DNA from: CAWGCE01 sp964480915
GTDB taxonomy: Bacteria; Planctomycetota; Planctomycetia; Pirellulales; Pirellulaceae
Direction of reading: 5' to 3'
Length of the DNA stretch: 64,000 nucleotides
Assembly (NCBI GenBank): GCA_964480915.1
Contig: CAYZRS010000017.1
Location: forward strand, 1-64,000
The notes under the pieces are model-generated. The model worked only from the letters and a program-made list of their open reading frames with translations. It was not told the origin of the DNA and ran no database searches. Shown here one piece after another: positions 37,216 through 45,535 of the stretch. The number at the start of each line of letters is the position of its first letter. Within the stretch, counting starts at the first letter, position 1. The position numbers and the translations under genes are program-made.

Positions 37216-38181
37216 TCACCGCGTCGTGTGGGGAACACTGCCCATTTGCGTCGGCTGGCCGATCCGGCTGGCGAGGTTGATTGACTGCTGTAGCGACGCG
37301 ATCCGCTGGGCGACGCCCGGCTGTCGGTTGTTGAGATTATAGGCTTGCTGGTAGTTGGTCAGCGCTTGAGCCAGTTGCCCCTGGCTCTCGCGCAATTGCC
37401 CAAGCGCGGTCCAGGCGCGCGTATTGTTCGCTTCGACGTACAAGGCGCTGGTCAGTTCGCGTTCGGCCGAGTCTTTGTCGCCAAATTCTTCGTACAGCCG
37501 CGCCAGTTCAATCTTTGGGTCGGCCAGTTGAGGGTTACGAGCGCTCCATCGTTTCATCAAAGTGAAAGCGCTCTCTGGCCGATTGGTGTCGACGAGCAAG
37601 GCAGCCAACCCGCGATGGCAATCGACGTGATTGGGTGATAAATCGAGGCACTGGTGATACAGGCCTTCGGATTGCCGCAACCAATTCGAATCGGTGTTCT
37701 GTTTCCCGATGACGTGGTAGGTCGATGCCAGATTGTAGTATGCGTTGGCGTCGTTTGGATTGGAAACGAGCGCCCGTTGAAAGCTCTGGATCGCTTCGTT
37801 GAAGCGGCCCGATTGGAAATGTCGTGCGCCGTCCAAGTTTCTTCCCCGCGCCGACATGCTGCAGCCGACTTGCGACATGAGTAGAAGACTGGCGATGCCT
37901 AAGGCGAGCCAAATGGCTGGCGGAGTTTCAGGATGCCCATAGGCGACTTGTGGCGCTGTTGGATTTTGCACGTCGTAGGTCCTGGCAGTTGATCGGTTCG
38001 AGCGCCCCGGCGCACGAGCTTGTGACTCTGGGATGACAAGGCCGGAGACGATACCGGCGGTAGAAGCACCGAACAAGGGCGTTTCGATGACTTGTGGATC
38101 GTAGCCAAGAGAGGGCCAGGGAAGACGGGATTCGAGCCGTCGCGACCGGCGGGCAGCTTGCATCCATGCCTGCTGCATCAC
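37216..38181 (-). CDS. TPR protein with internal membrane anchor or lipobox
   Basis: The product is 321 aa. About 85 polar residues precede a hydrophobic stretch with a lipobox-like end (AIWLALGIASLLLMSQVGC), so either a long cytosolic N-terminus with a membrane span or a misplaced start before a lipoprotein signal is possible. After it come TPR units: DGARHFQSGRFNEAIQSFQR, the unit at NDANAYYNLASTYHVIG, and the late unit NTRAWTALGQLRESQGQLAQ. GTG (38181) and ATG (38178) starts are adjacent and lack a clear Shine-Dalgarno sequence. Confidence 0.75.
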   Translation of the reverse strand: MMQQAWMQAARRSRRLESRLPWPSLGYDPQVIETPLFGASTAGIVSGLVIPESQARAPGRSNRSTARTYDVQNPTAPQVAYGHPETPPAIWLALGIASLLLMSQVGCSMSARGRNLDGARHFQSGRFNEAIQSFQRALVSNPNDANAYYNLASTYHVIGKQNTDSNWLRQSEGLYHQCLDLSPNHVDCHRGLAALLVDTNRPESAFTLMKRWSARNPQLADPKIELARLYEEFGDKDSAERELTSALYVEANNTRAWTALGQLRESQGQLAQALTNYQQAYNLNNRQPGVAQRIASLQQSINLASRIGQPTQMGSVPHTTR

Positions 38182-38201
38182 CCGGTCGTGTTCAGAAAAC
38201 G

Positions 38202-38708
38202 CTAGCTCTTGGGCTCCGCGTCAAAGTCTGTGGCGTTTGCTGCGGCTGTCGCATCGCTGCCGTCGGCCGGCAGTCCCGGGCCGAGCGGCATCTTTTGGTA
38301 TCCGATCGAACGGACGACTTCCAAAATCTCGCTGCAAGTGGGGAACATGCGGCCGTTGTTGCGCTTGTACACATCCATGGCGTGCATGAATTCGATTTCG
38401 TCGTTCGAGTAGTCTCGTTCGCAAGTCGTAGGATCGATCTGACGACGTCGTTGTACTTTTCGGTTTTCTTTTGCGACCGGGACGGCGGCCTGGCGGCGAT
38501 CATTTTCGATTCTACGATCGACTTCGACGATCGGATCGTTGGCCTCACCAGCTTCCGTGTCCGACGCTGCCGTCTTCTTGGTGGTTCGCTTGGTGGCCGA
38601 TTTCTTAGTTGGCGACTTGGTCGTCTTCGTTTTGGTCGAACGTTTGGCAGTGCTCTTGCTGGTCGTCTTTTTTGTCGCAGTTTTTTTGGTTGTTGATTTT
38701 TTCGCCAC
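38202..38708 (-). CDS. protein with histone-H1-like Lys/Thr-rich N-terminus
   Basis: The product is 168 aa. A GTG start (38708) has GGAG upstream. Residues 1-48 are Lys/Thr/Ser/Ala repeats ([17 protein letters not shown] and similar), resembling the eukaryotic-H1-like tails of some bacterial DNA-binding proteins. Residues about 95-140 form a compact unit ([20 protein letters not shown] then [17 protein letters not shown]) that looks like a conserved domain, possibly helix-turn-helix. DNA binding is inferred. A second H1-like tail occurs at the right edge of the window. Confidence 0.75.
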   Translation of the reverse strand: MAKKSTTKKTATKKTTSKSTAKRSTKTKTTKSPTKKSATKRTTKKTAASDTEAGEANDPIVEVDRRIENDRRQAAVPVAKENRKVQRRRQIDPTTCERDYSNDEIEFMHAMDVYKRNNGRMFPTCSEILEVVRSIGYQKMPLGPGLPADGSDATAAANATDFDAEPKS

Positions 38709-39038
38709 GATGACTCTCCGGGTGGGGTGTTTCGTAAGGACGACTCATCCTGTGAAAGCGATACCCTCCGTGGCAGCGTTGTCGTACCTGTAGCATCGGC
38801 GCGGAACTTAGGTAATTCTTAACGACTGCAAAAAGTCTCCGGATGCGCGAGTCCTGACGGATTAACCGGTTCGTCCGGTTTGCGTAGTCTTTGCGGATGT
38901 CGCGTCGGGGAGCTCGGAGATGGAACCGATGGGTTTGAACGAGCGCAGAGAGAGTCTCAGAGAAGCAAAGTCTAAAAAATAAGCCCACCGATGCCCCTGA
39001 TCGGTGGGCTTCGTGACTGCCGATTTTTTCGATTAGGC
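38709..39038. other. intergenic region with FHA-gene terminator
   Basis: 330 bp between the H1-like gene and the FHA gene, both on the minus strand. It holds the terminator at 38974-39011, and the promoter of the H1-like gene must lie between about 38710 and 38970. No ORF is convincing. Confidence 0.55.
38974..39011 (-). terminator. rho-independent terminator of the FHA gene
   Basis: An 11-bp stem (AAGCCCACCGA 38981-38991 with TCGGTGGGCTT 39001-39011) closes a 9-nt loop. On the minus strand the stem leads into ATTTTTTAGAC. It lies 27 nt past the FHA-gene stop. Confidence 0.9.
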
Positions 39039-39683
39039 TTAGGTGCCGCGGTTGTAGAGTTGCCGTAGCGTGTCGGCAGCGGCGTCACGCGATGTATCGG
39101 TGTCCTTCTGATCCTGAGAATTCGTTGGCAGTTTGCCGAACTCTTTCTTCTTCTTTTTCTTCTTCGCCGCCTTTTCAGCCTCTTCGACTTCGTCTTCTGG
39201 CTTTGGCGTGATGGTGGTCGTGACGGCCGAGTCGAGGTTGAATTCTCGCGTCGCCACGACCTCGTCCTCTTTGGATTCGTCTTCCATCAACCAATCAATC
39301 AGGCCGTCTTTGTTGGCTTGTTTGCCGGTTGTTGCGGCCACTTTTTGATTGACCGTATCCGTTCCCGTTTGGGTCGGAGTTTCGCTCTGGGAACTAATGA
39401 TGACTTCCAGGTAGAGCGGGCCCACTTGAACGCGGTCGCCATCGGTGACTTCGGCCGCTTTTGCCAGCTTCTGACCGTTCAGGTGCGTCCCATTCCGGCT
39501 GCCAAGGTCTTTGACGTAAAGTCGATCTTCCTTGACGATAAAAGCACAGTGCTGTCGGCTGATCGCGTCACTTTGGGGGCGCAGGTTGCACCCTGTCGCG
39601 CGACCAATAATGAACTGATTACCGTCAATCCGGAACAGTTTTCCGCTGCTTGAGCCTTTAGCGACTTTGAGTTGAGCTTGCAT
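39039..39683 (-). CDS. FHA-domain protein
   Basis: The product is 214 aa. The FHA domain (residues about 15-90) has the phosphothreonine-binding signature: IIGRATGCNL, SDAISRQHCAFI, DLGSRNGTHLNG and the final GDRVQVGPLYLEV. FHA domains bind pThr peptides and pair with Ser/Thr kinases, which are abundant in Planctomycetes. The C-terminal half is low complexity with a run of lysines (KAAKKKKKKKEFG). I start at ATG 39683 because GGGGA lies about 9-10 nt upstream; ATG 39695 is an alternative. Confidence 0.9.
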   Translation of the reverse strand: MQAQLKVAKGSSSGKLFRIDGNQFIIGRATGCNLRPQSDAISRQHCAFIVKEDRLYVKDLGSRNGTHLNGQKLAKAAEVTDGDRVQVGPLYLEVIISSQSETPTQTGTDTVNQKVAATTGKQANKDGLIDWLMEDESKEDEVVATREFNLDSAVTTTITPKPEDEVEEAEKAAKKKKKKKEFGKLPTNSQDQKDTDTSRDAAADTLRQLYNRGT

Positions 39684-39949
39684 GCTGTGTGTCATCCCCG
39701 GTGTTCCGTCCAAGCTTCTATCATACCACGAATGTGGGGGGCCATAGGGCGTCCCGATTCGGCAGAAAACGAAGCTGTTTTCAGCGAATTTCGGCGAGTA
39801 AATAGGTATGACGTAAAGGAATAAGGGAAAACGACTGCCGCGCGATTGATATAGATGAAAAAGACTCACGCGAGCCGACCGCTCTGTCTCTAAAGATATC
39901 AACTCGGCATTCGCGGGTCAAAGCCTTGCTGGAAAGCCGATGAAATTCG

Positions 39950-40699
39950 CTAGCGACGCTTTGTCCAACCGTCAGATGAAAATTTGTTACGTGAAATCTC
40001 CGAGGCCAAAGAAGACTCCGAAGTCGTAAAGGTTTCCCGACGAGGATGAACCGTCAGCGAAGCGAAAATCCCGGTTTTCCAATCTTCGACCAAAGTTGCC
40101 ACATCCAGATGATTTGCCAAATCGGTGACGCCCGGCAGTTCTTCGGCAGCCGCTGATCGACTGAGTAGCAAACTGCCGTGTTGCAGGATCGCTCCTTTTT
40201 TCCGCCGCTGGGCGCTTCCCATGATTTTGTGGCCGTCGGTCACCACATCGCCATCGGCTCGTCGCTGGAAGCACAGGAACGGTTCGTCGGCACGAGCAAC
40301 GGGTGCGGTCAGTTTGAATTGCTCGGCCCGGACTTGCTGTTTCGCCAGGGCGGCGACCAGCTGGCCATGGAAGACGGAATAAAGCCGATTTGCCAAGCTG
40401 TCGAGGCGTCCCGCCGTCCCGCTGGCCGGCCAGCAAATCGCATAGGTCAGTTCTCGATCATGGACAATGGCCCCACCACCCGAATGGCGTCTGACGATGG
40501 GGCAATTCCGGCTCGCGGCGTGCGATTCGCGATCGGCGTAGGACTGAAAATACCCAAGCGAAACGACCGGTCCTTCCCATCGGTAAAAACGGACCGCGGC
40601 CACGCCCGACGCGATGGTCGACGCCAACATCGCCTCATCGGCCGCCATGTTGGCTTCGCCCGGTGCGGCGTCGTCTTCGATCAGACGAATGGTGTCCAA
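39950..40699 (-). CDS. lipoate--protein ligase family protein
   Basis: The product is 249 aa in the BPL/LplA/LipB superfamily. RRHSGGGAIVHDRELTYAI is the lipoyl-AMP binding motif and DGHKIMGSAQRRKKGAIL has the conserved Lys region. Members attach lipoate (or octanoate) to the Lys of lipoyl domains, or transfer it between them. The start is TTG at 40699. It lies 16 bp downstream of gcvPB at the end of the gcv operon, so GcvH is the likely substrate (inference from context). It lacks the C-terminal LplA accessory domain, which leaves transferase versus ligase open. Confidence 0.88.
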   Translation of the reverse strand: MDTIRLIEDDAAPGEANMAADEAMLASTIASGVAAVRFYRWEGPVVSLGYFQSYADRESHAASRNCPIVRRHSGGGAIVHDRELTYAICWPASGTAGRLDSLANRLYSVFHGQLVAALAKQQVRAEQFKLTAPVARADEPFLCFQRRADGDVVTDGHKIMGSAQRRKKGAILQHGSLLLSRSAAAEELPGVTDLANHLDVATLVEDWKTGIFASLTVHPRRETFTTSESSLASEISRNKFSSDGWTKRR

Positions 40700-40715
40700 G
40701 AGGCAGGGTTCCGAT

Positions 40716-42176
40716 TTAGGTCGCGGGTGCGGTCCATTTCACGATTGGCTGCCGCGCGGCGCGGACTTCGTCGGGACGGCTGATACGAGTTCCGTGAGGC
40801 GACTCATGCAGCAGTTCGGGCGATTCGTCGGTGATGCGGAATAGCTGTTCCGCAAAAGCATCCAACGTCTCCTTCTTTTCCGTCTCGGTCGGTTCCATCA
40901 TCATCGCTTCGGCGACTGTGAGTGGGAAATAGACGGTCGGTGCGTGATAGCCGTAGTCCAGCAAGCGTTTCGCGATGTCCATTGCCGTGATGCCGTTCTC
41001 CTTTTTCAGCTTCGCAGCACTGGCAACGAATTCGTGCATGCAACGGTCGCCGTGCGGGACCGGCAGGATATGTTTGACTCGACTAAGCAAGTAATTCGCA
41101 TTGAGTACCGCATTTTCTGAAACTCGTTTCAAACCGTCCGGTCCATGAGTCCGTAGGTAGGCGTAGGCGCGTACCAACACGCCGACGTTGCCAAAGAAGC
41201 TACGGACACGCCCAATCGAGAGCGGACGATCATCGTCGAGTCGGTAAGTCTCTCCCTCTTTGACGACGATCGGCTTCGGAAGGTAGGCACCTAGTTTTTC
41301 GGTCACACAAATGGGACCCGCACCGGGCCCGCCGCCTCCGTGAGGCCCACTAAACGTCTTATGGGGATTAAAGTGCATCATGTCAGCACCAAAATCGCCC
41401 GGTCGGGTAATTCCCAGAATGGCGTTCATGTTGGCGCCGTCCAAGTAAATGAGCCCTCCGACCTCGTGCACAAGTTCCGCAATCTCGGCGACCTGAGGTT
41501 CGAACAATCCCAGGGTGTTGGGATTGGTGATCATGAAGACGGCGGTCTTGTCGTTGAGTTTGCTCCGCAACGCTTCGATATCGACGAGTCCCTGATCGGT
41601 GCTCTTGATCTGAATTGTGTCAAAGCCAACCATCCGCGCGCTGGCCGGGTTGGTGCCATGAGCACTGTCTGGCGTGAGTACCGTCGTCCGCTCTTCCCCG
41701 ATGTCGCGGAAATAGGCGGCTGCGGTCATCAGAGCGGCCAATTCACCATGAGCCCCGGCTGCCGGTTGCAGGCTGACCGCTGGCAGTCCTGAAATTTCGG
41801 CCAGCATTTCCTGGACTTCGAACAGCAGTTGCAGCAACCCCTGGATCGAATCTTCGGGCTGGTAGGGGTGGACGTCACCCATGCCGGGCATGGCGGCAAT
41901 CCGCTCATTGCGCTTGGCGTTGTGTTTCATCGTGCACGAGCCGAGCGGATAGAAGTGAGTATCGACCGACATGTTTTGCGTCGACAAGTTGACGAAATGT
42001 CGCACGACATCCGGTTCGGCCACTTCGGGCAGATCGATCGGTCGTTCAGCTCGCATGGCTGCCGGAATCAGATCGTCGAGCGGTTTTTCAGGTACATCGC
42101 AGGCTGGCATGCGCGTGGCGCGACGGCCGCTGCGAGACAATTCGAAAAGCAGTTTGTTGGATTCTGGGTTACGCAT
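40716..42176 (-). CDS. gcvPB: glycine dehydrogenase (decarboxylating) subunit 2
   Basis: PLP-bearing subunit of the split P-protein of the glycine cleavage system; decarboxylates glycine and loads the aminomethyl group on lipoylated GcvH. The product is 486 aa from ATG 42176 (MRNPESNKLLFELSRSGRR). The PLP Lys is in NPHKTFSGPHGGGGPG (K273). It overlaps the gcvPA end by 8 nt, consistent with translational coupling. AAGGAG upstream supports the start. Confidence 0.96.
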   Translation of the reverse strand: MRNPESNKLLFELSRSGRRATRMPACDVPEKPLDDLIPAAMRAERPIDLPEVAEPDVVRHFVNLSTQNMSVDTHFYPLGSCTMKHNAKRNERIAAMPGMGDVHPYQPEDSIQGLLQLLFEVQEMLAEISGLPAVSLQPAAGAHGELAALMTAAAYFRDIGEERTTVLTPDSAHGTNPASARMVGFDTIQIKSTDQGLVDIEALRSKLNDKTAVFMITNPNTLGLFEPQVAEIAELVHEVGGLIYLDGANMNAILGITRPGDFGADMMHFNPHKTFSGPHGGGGPGAGPICVTEKLGAYLPKPIVVKEGETYRLDDDRPLSIGRVRSFFGNVGVLVRAYAYLRTHGPDGLKRVSENAVLNANYLLSRVKHILPVPHGDRCMHEFVASAAKLKKENGITAMDIAKRLLDYGYHAPTVYFPLTVAEAMMMEPTETEKKETLDAFAEQLFRITDESPELLHESPHGTRISRPDEVRAARQPIVKWTAPAT

Positions 42177-43539
42177 GGACAGTATTATTCTCCTTAGCGG
42201 CGTGCAACGCGGCCGCCAACCGATCAATTTCTGCTTTCGTCCGTTTCTCCGTCACGCAGACGAGGAAACAATCGGCCAGTTCGGGGTACCAAGCTCCCAC
42301 CGGAACGCCAGCCAAGATGCCATCTGCTCGGCACTCGGCCAACAGCTGTTCCACATTGCCCGCTTTGTCGCGGACTAAGAACTCTTTCAAGAACGGTCGA
42401 TCAGGAAACGCCGCCTCGAACCGGTCGCTCTTGGTAATTTGCTCCAGTGCGTAGTGCGCCTTTTGAGCACACAAATGGGCCGTTTCCTGCATGCCCACCG
42501 GACCCAGCAGTGCCAGATAGACGCTGGCTCGCAATGCGAACAGTCCTTGATTCGAGCAGATATTGCTGGTCGCCTTGTCGCGGCGAATGTGCTGCTCGCG
42601 CGTTTGTAGCGTCAAGACCCAACATCGCTTACCGCGGCGGTCGATCGTTTCGCCTGCAATCCGACCCGGCATGCGGCGAATGAACGACTCCTTGGCAGCG
42701 ATGATGCCCAGGTAGGGACCGCCGTATTGCATGGGTGAACCGAGCGACTGCCCTTCGGCGATGACGACGTCGGCTCCCAATTCGCCGGGAAGCTTCAGCA
42801 GCCCCATGCTGATCGGATCAAACGACACGACCAACTTGGCGCCTTTCGCGTGGACGGCTTCGGCCAGTTCGGCCACGTCCTCGATGTTTCCAAAGAAGTT
42901 TGGATACTGCACGATGACACAGGCCGTGTCGTCGTCGACTGCGGCAGCCAAATCGCCAGCGTGACAAACGCCTCCTTCGGTAGTCACCGTCTCGATGGCC
43001 GTCTCAAGATTCGTAAAGTAGGTTTCCAGGATTTGGCGGTATTCCGGGTGCAGCGTGTCGGGTACGACGACTTTGCCGAAACGTTTCGTGACCGCCAGGC
43101 ACATCATGGCCGCTTCGGCGACCGAACTGCCGCCGTCGTAAAGACTGGCATTCGAAACGTCCATGCCGGTCAGTTGGCAGATGAGCGTCTGATACTCGAA
43201 CATCGCCTGTAGATTGCCTTGGCTGACTTCCGCTTGGTAAGGCGTATAGGACGTGTAAAATTCGCTCCGCGATCCGATCGTATCGACCGTGGCAGGAATG
43301 AAATGATCGTAGCTGCCAGCGCCGAGGAAGCAGACCGAGTTGCCAACATGCAGGTTCTTCGCGGAGAGCATTTGCATGTGTTGCGTCAGCTCCAGTTCAC
43401 CCATGGCGGGCGGTATGTCGAGCGGTCGGTCTAAGCGTAAGCCGGCGGGAACCTGTTCAAACAGTTCTTCAATCGACTTGGCACCGATCGCCTCGAGCAT
43501 TTCACGCTGGTCTTCGGCGGTGTTAAAGAGATAAGGCAT
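42169..43539 (-). CDS. gcvPA: glycine dehydrogenase (decarboxylating) subunit 1
   Basis: Partner subunit of gcvPB, forming the heteromeric P-protein. The product is 456 aa, the normal length. Typical blocks are SVCFLGAGSYDHFIPATVD, FYTSYTPYQAEVSQGNLQAM, DVSNASLYDGGSSVAEAAMM and SLGSPMQYGGPYLGI. It lies 106 bp after gcvH in the same operon. Confidence 0.96.
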   Translation of the reverse strand: MPYLFNTAEDQREMLEAIGAKSIEELFEQVPAGLRLDRPLDIPPAMGELELTQHMQMLSAKNLHVGNSVCFLGAGSYDHFIPATVDTIGSRSEFYTSYTPYQAEVSQGNLQAMFEYQTLICQLTGMDVSNASLYDGGSSVAEAAMMCLAVTKRFGKVVVPDTLHPEYRQILETYFTNLETAIETVTTEGGVCHAGDLAAAVDDDTACVIVQYPNFFGNIEDVAELAEAVHAKGAKLVVSFDPISMGLLKLPGELGADVVIAEGQSLGSPMQYGGPYLGIIAAKESFIRRMPGRIAGETIDRRGKRCWVLTLQTREQHIRRDKATSNICSNQGLFALRASVYLALLGPVGMQETAHLCAQKAHYALEQITKSDRFEAAFPDRPFLKEFLVRDKAGNVEQLLAECRADGILAGVPVGAWYPELADCFLVCVTEKRTKAEIDRLAAALHAAKENNTVHA

Positions 43540-43645
43540 CTTCTTATTCCGGGTTAACGCGATTCTTAAAGTTTCAAACAGAGAGGCAGGGCAGGACCCG
43601 CGAAAAAGCCCCGCTGTTAACGTGGCTCAACCTTCGGTCGCCAAA

Positions 43646-44041
43646 TTAGCCTTCCTCGGCACATTGCTTTTCGTAAGCAGCGTGGTCCATCAGTTTGCTC
43701 AGCGCTGTTTCGTCCGTCAGCTTGATCTTGGCGATCCAGCCTTTTTCGTACGGGTCTTCATTTAGCGTTTCGAGCGAATCGGGCAGTCCCGAATTTACCT
43801 CGATCACTTCGCCGTCGACCGGACTGTACAGATCGCTGACCGCTTTGACCGATTCGATTTCGCCAAACGACTCACCCGCTGTGACCGGTTTGCCAACTGC
43901 GGGCAATTCCATGAAGACAAGGTCGGTCAGTTGTTCGACCGCGAAGGCGGAAACACCGACCGTCGCAACTTTGGCTCCATCGACATCTTCGAGGCTGACC
44001 CATTCGTGGGTTTCGGCGTAAAGTAATTCTTCAATTTTCAA
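43646..44041 (-). CDS. gcvH: glycine cleavage system H protein
   Basis: Lipoyl carrier shuttling the aminomethyl intermediate between P, T and L proteins. The product is 131 aa. The lipoylated Lys is K66 in GEIESVKAVSDLYSP. The start is TTG at 44041 with AAGGAG 8 nt upstream on the minus strand. It follows gcvT by 42 bp. Confidence 0.97.
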   Translation of the reverse strand: MKIEELLYAETHEWVSLEDVDGAKVATVGVSAFAVEQLTDLVFMELPAVGKPVTAGESFGEIESVKAVSDLYSPVDGEVIEVNSGLPDSLETLNEDPYEKGWIAKIKLTDETALSKLMDHAAYEKQCAEEG

Positions 44042-44083
44042 CGCAACGGCTCCTTCTGAATCAAACGTCCTATTGGTTTGTCG

Positions 44084-45217
44084 TTAGCTGGAAACTTTTA
44101 CGCCCATTTTCGATCGGTCGTAGAAAGGCAGTTCGCAGATGCTGGCCGCATGCTGCTTTCCGCGGATATCGATTTCCAGCGACTCCTTGGCTTCATGGCC
44201 CGCTTCGACGTAGGCCATAGCGAGCGGCACTTGTAGCGTCGGCGAAAAAGTCCCACTGGTGACCTGGCCGATTTGCCGTCCTTCGCTCAGCACGGCATAA
44301 CCCTCTCGCGGGACTCGCTTTCCCGCAAGCTTCAGGCCGATCCGGACCGGATGGTTCTTCGCTTCACGCAGCTTGGTTAAAGCTTCGCTACCCACAAACG
44401 AGCGCCCTTTGAGATTGACCGCGAAGCCGAGCCCCGCTTGGTACGGATGGATGTCTTCGTTCAGCTCGTGACCATAAAGAGGCATGGCCGCTTCCAGTCG
44501 CAGTGTGTCGCGGGCACCAAGTCCGGCTGCGGCGATACCGACCGACTGTCCTCGTTCCATGAGCGCGTTCCAAATCGTCGAAGCGGCACTTGCCGGCACC
44601 GACAATTCACAACCGTCTTCGCCGGTGTAGCCAGTCCGACTGCAAGTAATGGGCGTTTCGCCGAACTTGCAGTTGGCGCCGTAATAATACTTCATCGCAG
44701 ACAAATCGGTGTCGAGGAATGGATTTGTCAATTCGATCGCCCGCGGCCCTTGGACGGCGATCATCGCGGTGTCCAAGGTTTGATCGGTGAATTGCACGTC
44801 GTCGGCGGGTAAGTGAGCTTCGATCACAGAGGCGATCTTTTCTCGGTTACCGGCGTTCACGACCATCGCGTGGTAAGGCTCTCCATCGTGATCGATCAGT
44901 TTGTAGACCAGCACATCGTCTAAGATGCCACCCTGTTCGTTGACCATGAGGCCGTAGCGAATTTGGCCATCTTTGAGATTGGCCACTTTGCGCGTCACGA
45001 GTCCATCAAGGAAGGCCGCTGCTCCTCCACCGTCAAAGCGGAAGCGGGCCATATGAGAAACATCGAAGAGCGAAACCGATTTCCGAGTCGCGTCGTGTTC
45101 CGTCACAATCGAGTCGTACTGAATTGGCATCGACCAGCCGCCAAAGTCGACCAACTTGGCGCCGAGAGCAACATGGTCTTTATGAAGTGCAGTACGTGCG
45201 AGCTGTGCGTCTGTCAT
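44084..45217 (-). CDS. gcvT: aminomethyltransferase (T protein)
   Basis: Transfers the methylene unit from GcvH to tetrahydrofolate, releasing ammonia. The product is 377 aa from ATG 45217 (MTDAQLARTALHKDH); an in-frame GTG at 45226 is possible. Family blocks are LVDFGGWSMPIQYDSIVTEH, SLFDVSHMARF, ITCSRTGYTGEDGCELSVPA and DTLRLEAAMPLYGHELNED. It is the first gene of gcvT-gcvH-gcvPA-gcvPB-lipoate ligase. No glycine riboswitch was found upstream. Confidence 0.97.
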   Translation of the reverse strand: MTDAQLARTALHKDHVALGAKLVDFGGWSMPIQYDSIVTEHDATRKSVSLFDVSHMARFRFDGGGAAAFLDGLVTRKVANLKDGQIRYGLMVNEQGGILDDVLVYKLIDHDGEPYHAMVVNAGNREKIASVIEAHLPADDVQFTDQTLDTAMIAVQGPRAIELTNPFLDTDLSAMKYYYGANCKFGETPITCSRTGYTGEDGCELSVPASAASTIWNALMERGQSVGIAAAGLGARDTLRLEAAMPLYGHELNEDIHPYQAGLGFAVNLKGRSFVGSEALTKLREAKNHPVRIGLKLAGKRVPREGYAVLSEGRQIGQVTSGTFSPTLQVPLAMAYVEAGHEAKESLEIDIRGKQHAASICELPFYDRSKMGVKVSS

Positions 45218-45535
45218 GGTAAGCACTCTTGTTGCTAGCGAAGGTTGGTGTTTCGACCGCGATCGCGACGTCCAAATCTGATGGGAAGCAGTCGCCAGAT
45301 GGGCAACGCTTGTCAGATTCGTAGGACCAAGTTGTCAAGGATCCGAAGCCGGAGGCTTCGAGCTCCTCATTCTAGAGCAAGCCAGAGTGACTGCCAGGGG
45401 CATGGTGGCGGGATTCGAAACGACTCGCTTCCGATTGGGCGATTCGCGTCAATTTGGAGGCCATCGTACAGCTGCTGTATACTCGGCGTTTACTGGTTGA
45501 GGTGTTTATCGCCGTGGTTCATGGGGCAGACGAGT
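45218..45535. other. divergent region between gcvT and the GDSL gene
   Basis: 318 bp that should carry both promoters. A 7-bp hairpin (CGAAGCC-GGA-GGCTTCG, 45344-45360) is the only clear structure, and it lacks a T tract. The tandem glycine aptamer consensus was searched for by eye and not found. Confidence 0.5.

Noticed and set aside
45218..45420. Glycine riboswitch upstream of gcvT
   Set aside because: No tandem aptamer consensus was found on the minus strand; only a short hairpin with a 3-nt loop is present.
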